In this document: positions 6,938-13,408 of the stretch, piece after piece | How positions within the stretch are numbered: the stretch's first letter is position 1 | Layout of the letters: each line of letters opens with the position of its first letter | Source: Streptosporangiaceae bacterium | Lineage (GTDB): Bacteria; Actinomycetota; Actinomycetes; Streptosporangiales; Streptosporangiaceae | Length of the DNA stretch: 14,201 nt | Direction of reading: 5' to 3' | Assembly: GCA_030052355.1 (NCBI GenBank) | Contig: JASIGS010000200.1 | Span: forward strand, 1-14,201 | The notes under the pieces: generated by a model | The model's input: the letters and a program-made list of their open reading frames with translations, nothing else | Told to the model about the DNA's origin: nothing | Database searches by the model: none | Position numbers and translations under genes: made by a program

Positions 6938-7958
6938 CGCCGCGCCGCCGCCGGAGGACGTGGCCTACGACCTGATCGCCGACTTCAGGCTGCGGGGCCC
7001 TCTGATGGAGCCGCCGACCGTGCCGGAAGCCGGCGAGGTCAGGAAGCGCGCGGCCAGCGGGCTGAGACTCTCCGCGGTCCTGCACAACAAGCGGGCCATG
7101 ACCGGCATCGGCCTGGTCGTGATCATTGGCCTGTTCTGCTTCGTCGGCCCGCTGCTTTACCACGCGAACCTGCTCGCGGTGAATCCGGCCATCGCCGACA
7201 ACCCGCCGGGCGCCGGCCATCCGCTCGGCACCGACGAGTTCGGGACCGACGTCCTCGGCCGGCTGATGGTCGGTGGCCAGTCGTCGCTCGAGCTCGGGAT
7301 CGCGGTGGGCATCGCCTCGACCCTGATCGGGAGCGTCTACGGGGCGGTGTCCGGCATGCTCGGAGGTTTCATCGACGCGATCATGATGCGGATCGTGGAC
7401 ACCTTCCTGGCCGTTCCCACCTTCATCCTGCTGATCATCGTCTCGAGCATGTTCACCCTCAGCCTTCCGGCGATCATCCTCATCCTCACGGCGCTGTCCT
7501 GGGCGGATACCTCGCGGCTCGTCCGCGCCCAGGTGCTGCAGCTGCGCGAGCGGGAGTTCGCCCAGGCGGCGAAGGCCATGGGTGCGACCAAGTGGCGCAT
7601 ACTGGTCCACCACATGACGCCGAACACGCTCGGCATCTGCGTCGTCAACGCGACGTTCGGCGTGGCCGACGCGATCTACGCCCTGTCGGCGCTGAGCTTC
7701 CTCGGCATCGGCCCGCCGCCGCCGTTCGCGGACTGGGGCACGATGCTGACCGACGGCATCAACAACCTGTTCAACGGGTACTGGTGGCAGGTGTACCCGC
7801 CGCTGATCGCGCTGATCCTCGTCGTACTCGCGTTCCGGCAGATCGGCGACGCGCTCAACGACATCGTCAGCGGGCTGCAGACCGACACCGGCCGCAGGCG
7901 GCGCCGCCGGTGGTCCTGGATCCCGATGCAGTCAAGGACCGAGATCCCGGCGGCCTAG
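6927..7958 (+). CDS. ABC importer permease, DppC/OppC type
   Basis: This 343-residue protein is the second channel subunit. It has an extended cytoplasmic N-terminus of about 55 residues, a first helix at about 59-78, then the diagnostic H-P-L-G-T-D-E-F-G-T-D-V-L-G-R block (98-112). Helices follow around 122-146, 157-176, 180-192, 236-262 and 290-304. The EAA loop is E-F-A-Q-A-A-K-A-M-G-A at 210-220. The L-S-F-L-G-I-G-P-P-P-P-F-A-D-W-G block (256-271) is typical of DppC. I chose ATG 6927, which has CGAGGA 6 bp upstream and overlaps the previous stop by 11 bp. An in-frame TTG at 6909 would add six residues and lacks a clear ribosome site. The C-terminus has six consecutive arginines (323-328) before a short tail. 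It is the last gene of the operon and faces the thiolase gene across 23 bp. Confidence 0.93.
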   Translation: MAPDAAPPPEDVAYDLIADFRLRGPLMEPPTVPEAGEVRKRAASGLRLSAVLHNKRAMTGIGLVVIIGLFCFVGPLLYHANLLAVNPAIADNPPGAGHPLGTDEFGTDVLGRLMVGGQSSLELGIAVGIASTLIGSVYGAVSGMLGGFIDAIMMRIVDTFLAVPTFILLIIVSSMFTLSLPAIILILTALSWADTSRLVRAQVLQLREREFAQAAKAMGATKWRILVHHMTPNTLGICVVNATFGVADAIYALSALSFLGIGPPPPFADWGTMLTDGINNLFNGYWWQVYPPLIALILVVLAFRQIGDALNDIVSGLQTDTGRRRRRRWSWIPMQSRTEIPAA

Positions 7959-8005
7959 GTCACCATCATGCGGTGACTACGTCACAGCCGCTCGATGATG
8001 GTGAC
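7959..8005. terminator. Nested inverted repeats between convergent permease and thiolase genes
   Basis: GTCACC (7959-7964) pairs with GGTGAC (7972-7977). The longer GTCACCATCAT (7959-7969) is also an exact complement of ATGATGGTGAC (7995-8005), which lies in the last codons of the thiolase gene. GTGAC (7973-7977) can further pair with GTCAC (7981-7985). These alternative stems in a 23-bp convergent gap may act as a two-way terminator. There is no U-tract. Confidence 0.5.
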
Positions 8006-9133
8006 GTTTGCCTGGCCGCCGCCCTCGCACATGGTCAGCAGCCCGTACCGGCCGCCCGTACGCTCCAGCGAGTACAACAGCGTGGTCAGCAGCCGCGCAC
8101 CGGTCGCGCCGAGCGGGTGCCCGAGCGCGATCGCGCCGCCGCACACGTTCACCCTGTCCAGGTCGGCGCCGGTCTCGCGCTGCCAGGACAGCACCACGCT
8201 CGCGAACGCCTCGTTGATCTCAACGAGGTCTATCTGGTCAAGCGTCAGCCCGGTCAGCTTCAGCGCGTGCGCTGTCGCCGGTATCGGCGCGGTCAGCATC
8301 AGCACCGGGTCGCCGCCGCGGGCGCTGATGTGGTGGATCCGCGCTCGCGGCGTCAGCCCGTGCTCGGCGAGCGCCGTCTCCGACACGATCAGCAGCGCCG
8401 CGGCCGCGTCCGCGATCTGGCTGGACAGCGCGGCGGTGATCAGGCCGCCCTCGCGGAGCGGCTTGAGCGAGGCCATCTTTGCCAGCGAGGTGTCCCGGCG
8501 CGGGCACTCGTCCCGCGCGGCGGACCGATAGGGCACGATCTCGCCGGCGAACAGGCCGGCGTCAACGGCCGCCACCGCGCGCTCGTGGCTGGCCAGCGCG
8601 TACCGCTCCATCTGGTCCCGGCCGATGCCCCACTTCTGCGCGATCATGTCGGCGCCGCGGAACTGGGAGATCTCCTGGCTGCCGTAGCGGGCGAGCCACC
8701 CGGCCGAGCCGCCGAACGGGTCGTCGAACCCGTACTGACGGCCCGCGAGCATCGCGGCGGCGATGGGGATCTGGCTCATGTTCTGCACCCCGCCGGCGAC
8801 GACCACGTGCGCCGTCCCGCTCATCACCGCCTGCGCCGCGAAGTGCACCGCCTGCTGCGACGAGCCGCACTGCCGGTCCACGGTGACGCCGGGCACCTCC
8901 TCCGGGAGCCCGGCGGCCAGCCAGGACGTGCGGGCGATGTCGCCTGCCTGCGGCCCGATGGTGTCCACGCAGCCGAATATCACGTCATCGACGGCCAGCG
9001 GGTCGACACCGGTGCGGGTGACCAGCGCGCTGATCACGTGCGCGCCGAGATCGGCCGGGTGCGCGCTGGCCAGGCCGCCGCCCCGGCTGCCGGCCGGCGT
9101 GCGGACCGCATCGACGATGTACGCCTCGGCCAC
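7982..9133 (-). CDS. Thiolase, FadA6-like (steroid ring-degradation type)
   Basis: This is a 383-residue thiolase that cleaves 3-ketoacyl-CoA with CoA (or the reverse). The nucleophile is C89 in D-R-Q-C-G-S-S-Q-Q-A. N-E-A-F (307-310) and G-H-P (H339) form the oxyanion and general-base site, and C369 in M-C-E-G-G-G is the second catalytic cysteine. All thiolase residues are present and the length is normal. Blocks such as S-W-L-A-A-G-x-P-E-E-V-P-G-V-T-V, A-G-G-V-Q-N-M-S-Q-I-P-I, Q-E-I-S-Q-F-R-G and the ending A-N-V-T-I-I-E-R-L recall, from memory, FadA6 (Rv3556c), which acts on the C/D-ring remnant of cholesterol. Generic acetyl-CoA acetyltransferase remains possible. The GTG start has GGAGG 6 bp upstream. 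It lies downstream of the S53 gene but beyond a strong hairpin, so it likely has its own promoter. Confidence 0.93.
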   Translation of the reverse strand: MAEAYIVDAVRTPAGSRGGGLASAHPADLGAHVISALVTRTGVDPLAVDDVIFGCVDTIGPQAGDIARTSWLAAGLPEEVPGVTVDRQCGSSQQAVHFAAQAVMSGTAHVVVAGGVQNMSQIPIAAAMLAGRQYGFDDPFGGSAGWLARYGSQEISQFRGADMIAQKWGIGRDQMERYALASHERAVAAVDAGLFAGEIVPYRSAARDECPRRDTSLAKMASLKPLREGGLITAALSSQIADAAAALLIVSETALAEHGLTPRARIHHISARGGDPVLMLTAPIPATAHALKLTGLTLDQIDLVEINEAFASVVLSWQRETGADLDRVNVCGGAIALGHPLGATGARLLTTLLYSLERTGGRYGLLTMCEGGGQANVTIIERL

Positions 9134-9165
9134 GTGCTGCCTCCGATCCCGCGGCTGCCATGATC

Positions 9166-9192
9166 CTTGCTCGCCGTGCCAGTGTGAGCAAG
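9166..9192. promoter_or_regulatory. Inverted repeat upstream of the thiolase gene, possible operator
   Basis: CTTGCTC (9166-9172) and GAGCAAG (9186-9192) are exact 7-bp arms around a 13-bp spacer, 33-59 bp before the thiolase GTG. The position suits an operator. It does not match the KstR (AACnnGTT) or KstR2 (CAAGnnCTTG) arrangement. Confidence 0.4.
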
Positions 9193-9220
9193 CGGATACG
9201 GGGTAGTTCGGGGGCCAAGC

Positions 9221-9259
9221 CGACGGCCCGGCATTCCAGCGGGGAATGCCGGGCCGTCG
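9221..9259 (-). terminator. Strong hairpin terminator of the S53 peptidase gene
   Basis: A perfect 17-bp stem forms between 9221-9237 and 9243-9259 with the 5-nt loop AGCGG. It begins 19 bp beyond the peptidase stop (9279). No U-tract follows, as is usual in actinomycetes. It separates the peptidase gene from the downstream thiolase gene on the same strand. Confidence 0.85.
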
Positions 9260-9278
9260 AGTTATCTAAGGCCGCGTC

Positions 9279-12200
9279 TCAGGACCGCGGCTTGACCGCC
9301 TTGGACGTCGCCGGGAGGCCAGCACCCAGCTTGTTGACGGCCTGCACCGTGAGCGTCCACGACACTCCGGCCGCCAGCTTGGTGACGGTGGCCTTCCTCA
9401 CGCCGGCCGCGACGTTGATCACGACCGACTTGTGGCCCTTGGCCGAGGCCGTGATCCGGTACCCGGTCACCGCACTGCCGCCGTTGTTGGTCGGAGCCTT
9501 CCAGCTGGTAGTCGCCGACTTGACGCCTGGCCCGGTCGCCACGAGGCGAGGGGCTGTGGGCGAGCTCTTCTCGTAGGTGAAGACCGCGGCCTTGGTGACC
9601 GCGCTCCGGGGCTGCGGCGGAGACGTCAGTGTCCCGCCGAGCGTCGTGATCGTGATGTCCACCTTCGTGCCGGCCTTGGCCGGCGGCGCCTCGACGATGA
9701 CCGGGCCACTCGGCCCGCCCTCCGGATACTCCAGAATCGTCGCCGGCTTGGATCCGAAGTCGACGGCGGTGACGAAGGAATCGAGGCTGCCCTCGATCGT
9801 CACCGTCGTGCCGCCGTGTGCCGGACCCGAACTCGGGCTGCTCGAGCTGACGACCGGGCGGCCAGCGTAGACCTCCAGGAACGTGTCCACCTTCGGATCG
9901 GGCGCGCTGCAGCCTGTCACGCTGCAGACGAGCACGTCGGACGGGAACTCGTAGGCCTGCGGGATGGCGACCGTGAGCGACGTGTCCGTCTGGTCAGAGA
10001 TCGTCGTCGATGTCGAGGTCAGGAAGTCCAGTTGCGGGATCTGAACCTGGAACACGACGCTGGTGACATCCGACAGCCCCTTGCCCGTGATGGTCAGGTT
10101 CCCCGGGTCCGCCTGGGCCGCCAGGTGCTTCGAGATGCTGGTCAGCACCGGTGTCCCCGCGTAAACGACCGAGGAGACGTTGGAGAGCTGCCCAGCGCTC
10201 TGCACTGACAGTGGCATCGAGGCTGCCTCAGTGGTGGGTGCGGCTGGCGGGATCCCGACCGTGAGCTGCGTCGGCGTGACGCCCACGATGTCGTAGTCCT
10301 CCGAGAAGTTCACACCGGCCTGACCGACGTTCACCCACTCCCACGTGAGCATGTTGAACCCGGTGCCGGTGATGACGTCGACCGACGTGCCGTTCTCGCT
10401 GGCGTAAGACGGGCTCACGCTGGTGATGGTCGGGGTCGCGGCGTAGTCGTACTCCTCCGGTGCCGGCACTATCTCGCAGCCGCACCCGGCCGGGGCGGGG
10501 AACGCACCGTTCGCGTTGAAGACGATCGGACCCTGGTACGCCGGGAGTATCGGCGGGCCAGAACTGGTCCCGGCCGGCGTCGTCACGGTCACCGCCACGG
10601 CACACATGCCTTGCGAGGCCGGGACGGCGCAGGTGCCGTCGCTGGCGGGAACGGTCGCCTGGATCTCGTTGTCGCTGAGCACGCTGACCGAGGTGGCCGC
10701 GACGTCGCCAAAGTCGACGGCGGTGGCTCCGGTGAAGCCTGCCCCGATGATGTCCACGGTGTTACCGCCGCCGGTCGGGCCGTTCGACGAGCTGACATAG
10801 TCGACCACCGGCCCGCCAGAGGAGTCTGCCGTGTAGTGGAAGACCGAATCGGCGCTCGGCGAGCTCGACTGGTTCGGGCTGGCGGCGGTGACGACCGTGA
10901 CGTCCGCGGACCCTGCGGCGCCGGACCCGGTGCCGTTGGGAGCGTAGTAAGCGGGCAGGTCGACCACGACCGAGCCTGCGGCCCAGCTGACCACCGTCGC
11001 GCTGACGTTGCCGAAGAACACCGAGCCCTGGGTGGAGCCGAAGTTCGACCCGGTGATCGTCACGGTGCCGCCGCCGGCGGCAGGTCCGTGAGCCGGCGCG
11101 AGCGAGCTCACCTGCGGAACCGGAGCCGCGCTGCTCCCGGCTGCCGCGGTGCACAGCTGGGATGCCAGCCCGGGGGAGCCGTCGGCGTCGGTTATCCGCG
11201 GCGTGCCGAGCCCGCTGGCGAGGTCGTAGCCCGTCCCCGCCTGCCAGTCCACCGAGCCGTTGTAGGTGACGCCGAGGTTGTCGTTGTTCCCGACCGTTAT
11301 GTCGTTGAACGCGTCCGCGTACGCGGTGGGGGAGCTGGACGCGACCTGGTAGAACAGCGGGTCAGCGAAGCCGACGCCGTGCGCCAGACTGCTGCAGCCC
11401 TGCGACGCGTTGATCTCGGCGAGCATCGCGGCCCACAGCGGAGTGGACGACGACGTGCCGCCGATCACCGTCCAGGACCCGGCGTAGTAGATCGTTATGC
11501 CGCTCTGCGGGTCGGCCAGCGCGCTGACGTCCGGTGTCTCCCGGCACATCGTGCCCGCAGGCAGGGTGGTAGCAATCCCCTGCAGATGGAAGGCGTCGGC
11601 AGTTCCCGACGGGTCGTTGCTGCACGCCTCGTCGGCCGACGTCTGCGGCACGGCCACCGAGTCCTGCCACGGGGGCATGGCCCAGGTCTCCGAGATGCCG
11701 CCGCCGCCAGCGCCGCCGCTGTCGCCGTTGTTCCACACGGTCTCGACCGGAGGCTCGGAGGCGTCGGTGATCGTGGTGCCGCCGACCGATGTCACGTACG
11801 GCTGGCTGGCTGGATCAAGGACGGACAGGTCGGGCGCCGCGGGGGTAGATGCGTGCGCGCTGCACGAGTCGGAGCCGTCGTCGCCGGCCGCCGCGAAAAC
11901 CGTCTGACCCTGCGCGGCGGTCTGCTCGAAGATCTCGTTCTCCACCTGCTGCACGCCCGGCGCGCCCTGCTGCAACTCGCTCTCGCACTCGCCCCAGCTC
12001 GACGAGATCTGGTTGGCGTCGTCGGCCTCCGCGATCGCGTTCCAGGTGTCGAGCGGGCCGAACGGGTCGTCCATGTTCGGTCCCTCGAAGACGTGGATCT
12101 TCGCGCCGGGAGCTATCGCCGACACGTCCTCGACGTCGAGCGCCGCCTCGGCGCTGCCTGGGCCGGTCCCCGGTCCGCCGTCTACCAAGGTCGTCGTGAT

Positions 12201-13157
12201 CTGGCTGGTGTGGTCAGCGCCGAAGTAGCACTCGTCGAACGCCTGGATGTCCGACGGCGCGAACGGCTCGAGCTCGTAGATGTCAACGGTCTGCCCGGCC
12301 CCCAGGTCGCCAGCCGCGTACAGCGGGTCGAGCCCGTAGGACGCCGCCACCTGCTGGTCGGTGATGCTGCTGTACTCCGAGGCCACCGACGCGGCAGCGG
12401 CGCACGTGGTCGGGCCGCCGTCGGACGCCGCGGACTTGGTAACCGAGGCACTTGTGGCGTCACTGTGCGTGCTGGACTCCGCGAGGCCATTGGTCTCTTG
12501 CCCGAGCTGGTCAAGGCCCACGACGGCCGTGACGTCACGGGCGATCGAGGCCGGAAGCCTTACCGCGGACGTGGTGGCCTGGCCGAACTTGCCGCTCGAG
12601 AGTTCCACCCGGCGCAGCCCGGTGTGGAAGGCCGCGTCGACTCTGGCTGTCGTTCCCTTAAAGCTCACAAGAAGACGGTTGGCCGAGACGCCGCTGACGG
12701 TGAGGCCATCCGCCCTGAGCTGGTGCTCGACCGCCGACACGGTCGCGGCACTCGGGCCGAACCGGCTAGCGAACTGGCCCTTGGCCAGGTAGTGGCGGTA
12801 GTCCGCGGACCGGGGGTTAGAGACCGCGTCGATGAAATCGGTCGCGGCCGCGGAGTGGCCAAGCTGTAGCGCAACAGCTCCGGTCTGCTCGGCCGTGCTG
12901 CCGACCAGCCCGAGCAGCCGCGCACCGTGCGGCAGCTTCGCGGCCGCGGTGACCTGGACTAGGCCGGGTGCCGGCGCGGGCGCCTGCGGCGCGGCCTGTG
13001 CCACCTGTGCGAAGGGGACGGATAGCGCCGCCGCGCTCGCGAGGGCTGCTGCGCCGACGAGCAAACGCCTGGGCGCCGTGCGGCGCGCCAGCAGAAGTGA
13101 TCTGACCCGGATCTGCCTACGCCGTCGTAGGCAGGGCATGTTTCGCCGAGCTGACAT
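9279..13157 (-). CDS. Secreted S53 (sedolisin/kumamolisin) serine peptidase with TIG repeats and Fn3 domain
   Basis: The product is a 1292-residue exported pro-peptidase. Residues 1-55 form a long, Arg-rich signal peptide ending near A-Q-A. Residues about 65-215 are the pro-kumamolisin activation domain, including F-I-D-A-V-S-N-P-R-S-A-D-Y-R-H-Y-L. Residues about 255-670 are the S53 domain: acid pair E337 and D341 (A-E-A-A-L-D), oxyanion D426 in A-A-G-D-D-G, and nucleophile S569 in G-G-T-S-x-x-x-P. The calcium site lies near F-N-D-I-T-V-G-N and G-Y-D-L-A-S-G-L-G. All catalytic residues are kept, so it should be active, probably at acidic pH. TIG/IPT immunoglobulin-like repeats follow at about 680-777 and 782-875, with diverged ones at about 908-1000, 1002-1099 and 1100-1195. 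A final Fn3 domain spans about 1200-1292. There is no sortase signal or membrane anchor. The ATG at 13157 has AGAGG 4 bp upstream; M7 lacks a ribosome site. Confidence 0.93.
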   Translation of the reverse strand: MSARRNMPCLRRRRQIRVRSLLLARRTAPRRLLVGAAALASAAALSVPFAQVAQAAPQAPAPAPGLVQVTAAAKLPHGARLLGLVGSTAEQTGAVALQLGHSAAATDFIDAVSNPRSADYRHYLAKGQFASRFGPSAATVSAVEHQLRADGLTVSGVSANRLLVSFKGTTARVDAAFHTGLRRVELSSGKFGQATTSAVRLPASIARDVTAVVGLDQLGQETNGLAESSTHSDATSASVTKSAASDGGPTTCAAAASVASEYSSITDQQVAASYGLDPLYAAGDLGAGQTVDIYELEPFAPSDIQAFDECYFGADHTSQITTTLVDGGPGTGPGSAEAALDVEDVSAIAPGAKIHVFEGPNMDDPFGPLDTWNAIAEADDANQISSSWGECESELQQGAPGVQQVENEIFEQTAAQGQTVFAAAGDDGSDSCSAHASTPAAPDLSVLDPASQPYVTSVGGTTITDASEPPVETVWNNGDSGGAGGGGISETWAMPPWQDSVAVPQTSADEACSNDPSGTADAFHLQGIATTLPAGTMCRETPDVSALADPQSGITIYYAGSWTVIGGTSSSTPLWAAMLAEINASQGCSSLAHGVGFADPLFYQVASSSPTAYADAFNDITVGNNDNLGVTYNGSVDWQAGTGYDLASGLGTPRITDADGSPGLASQLCTAAAGSSAAPVPQVSSLAPAHGPAAGGGTVTITGSNFGSTQGSVFFGNVSATVVSWAAGSVVVDLPAYYAPNGTGSGAAGSADVTVVTAASPNQSSSPSADSVFHYTADSSGGPVVDYVSSSNGPTGGGNTVDIIGAGFTGATAVDFGDVAATSVSVLSDNEIQATVPASDGTCAVPASQGMCAVAVTVTTPAGTSSGPPILPAYQGPIVFNANGAFPAPAGCGCEIVPAPEEYDYAATPTITSVSPSYASENGTSVDVITGTGFNMLTWEWVNVGQAGVNFSEDYDIVGVTPTQLTVGIPPAAPTTEAASMPLSVQSAGQLSNVSSVVYAGTPVLTSISKHLAAQADPGNLTITGKGLSDVTSVVFQVQIPQLDFLTSTSTTISDQTDTSLTVAIPQAYEFPSDVLVCSVTGCSAPDPKVDTFLEVYAGRPVVSSSSPSSGPAHGGTTVTIEGSLDSFVTAVDFGSKPATILEYPEGGPSGPVIVEAPPAKAGTKVDITITTLGGTLTSPPQPRSAVTKAAVFTYEKSSPTAPRLVATGPGVKSATTSWKAPTNNGGSAVTGYRITASAKGHKSVVINVAAGVRKATVTKLAAGVSWTLTVQAVNKLGAGLPATSKAVKPRS

Positions 13158-13408
13158 GCTTCCTCTTTCCGTGATCGGCTAACGGTCAAGTGGCGGCCCG
13201 TCGATACCGCGCTCCCTGTGGCGGGCAGCGGGGGAACATGTCAGCAAAGGCGCAGTTCAATGCGGGTCGCCTGAGAGAAGATGATGTTGCCTGAACACCG
13301 TCGCGGTCAATAGTCACGGCGTTTCTCCCGGCGGCGTGACCGGACGCGTTTGGTCTACCATCGACTAGAACACGTTCTAGTCACGGCGCACTACAGGCGG
13401 GGTAGAGC
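13158..13408. other. 251-bp divergent intergenic spacer
   Basis: This spacer lies between the minus-strand S53 gene and the plus-strand acyl-CoA dehydrogenase gene. It holds the KstR-type box (13363-13382), a direct repeat TAGTCACGGCG at 13311-13321 and 13378-13388, and a partial inverted copy CGGCGTGAC at 13332-13340. I could not define a convincing promoter for the S53 gene. No small gene or recognisable riboswitch is seen. Confidence 0.65.
13363..13382. promoter_or_regulatory. KstR-type operator
   Basis: GACTAGAACACGTTCTAGTC consists of exact 9-bp arms around AC. Its core fits the TnnAACnnGTTnnA consensus known for KstR, the TetR-family repressor of cholesterol catabolism in mycobacteria and rhodococci. 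KstR is released by a steroid-CoA intermediate. The box ends 26 bp before the FadE26-like start, so it likely overlaps the promoter and represses that gene when no sterol is present. It lies 205 bp from the S53 gene start, so control of that gene is less likely. Confidence 0.82.

Noticed and set aside
10611..12869. Long open frames on the plus strand opposite the S53 gene (also 2988-4061 and 7592-9163 opposite the LLM and thiolase genes).
   Set aside because: They are Arg/Gly/Ala-rich low-complexity translations with no family resemblance, and they lie antisense to genes with full sets of conserved motifs. High GC at third positions creates such frames.
13228..13280. GGGGGAAC and CTGAGAG stretches that recall parts of c-di-AMP (ydaO) and TPP riboswitches.
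   Set aside because: The other conserved blocks of either riboswitch are missing, and the order and strand do not suit the flanking genes.
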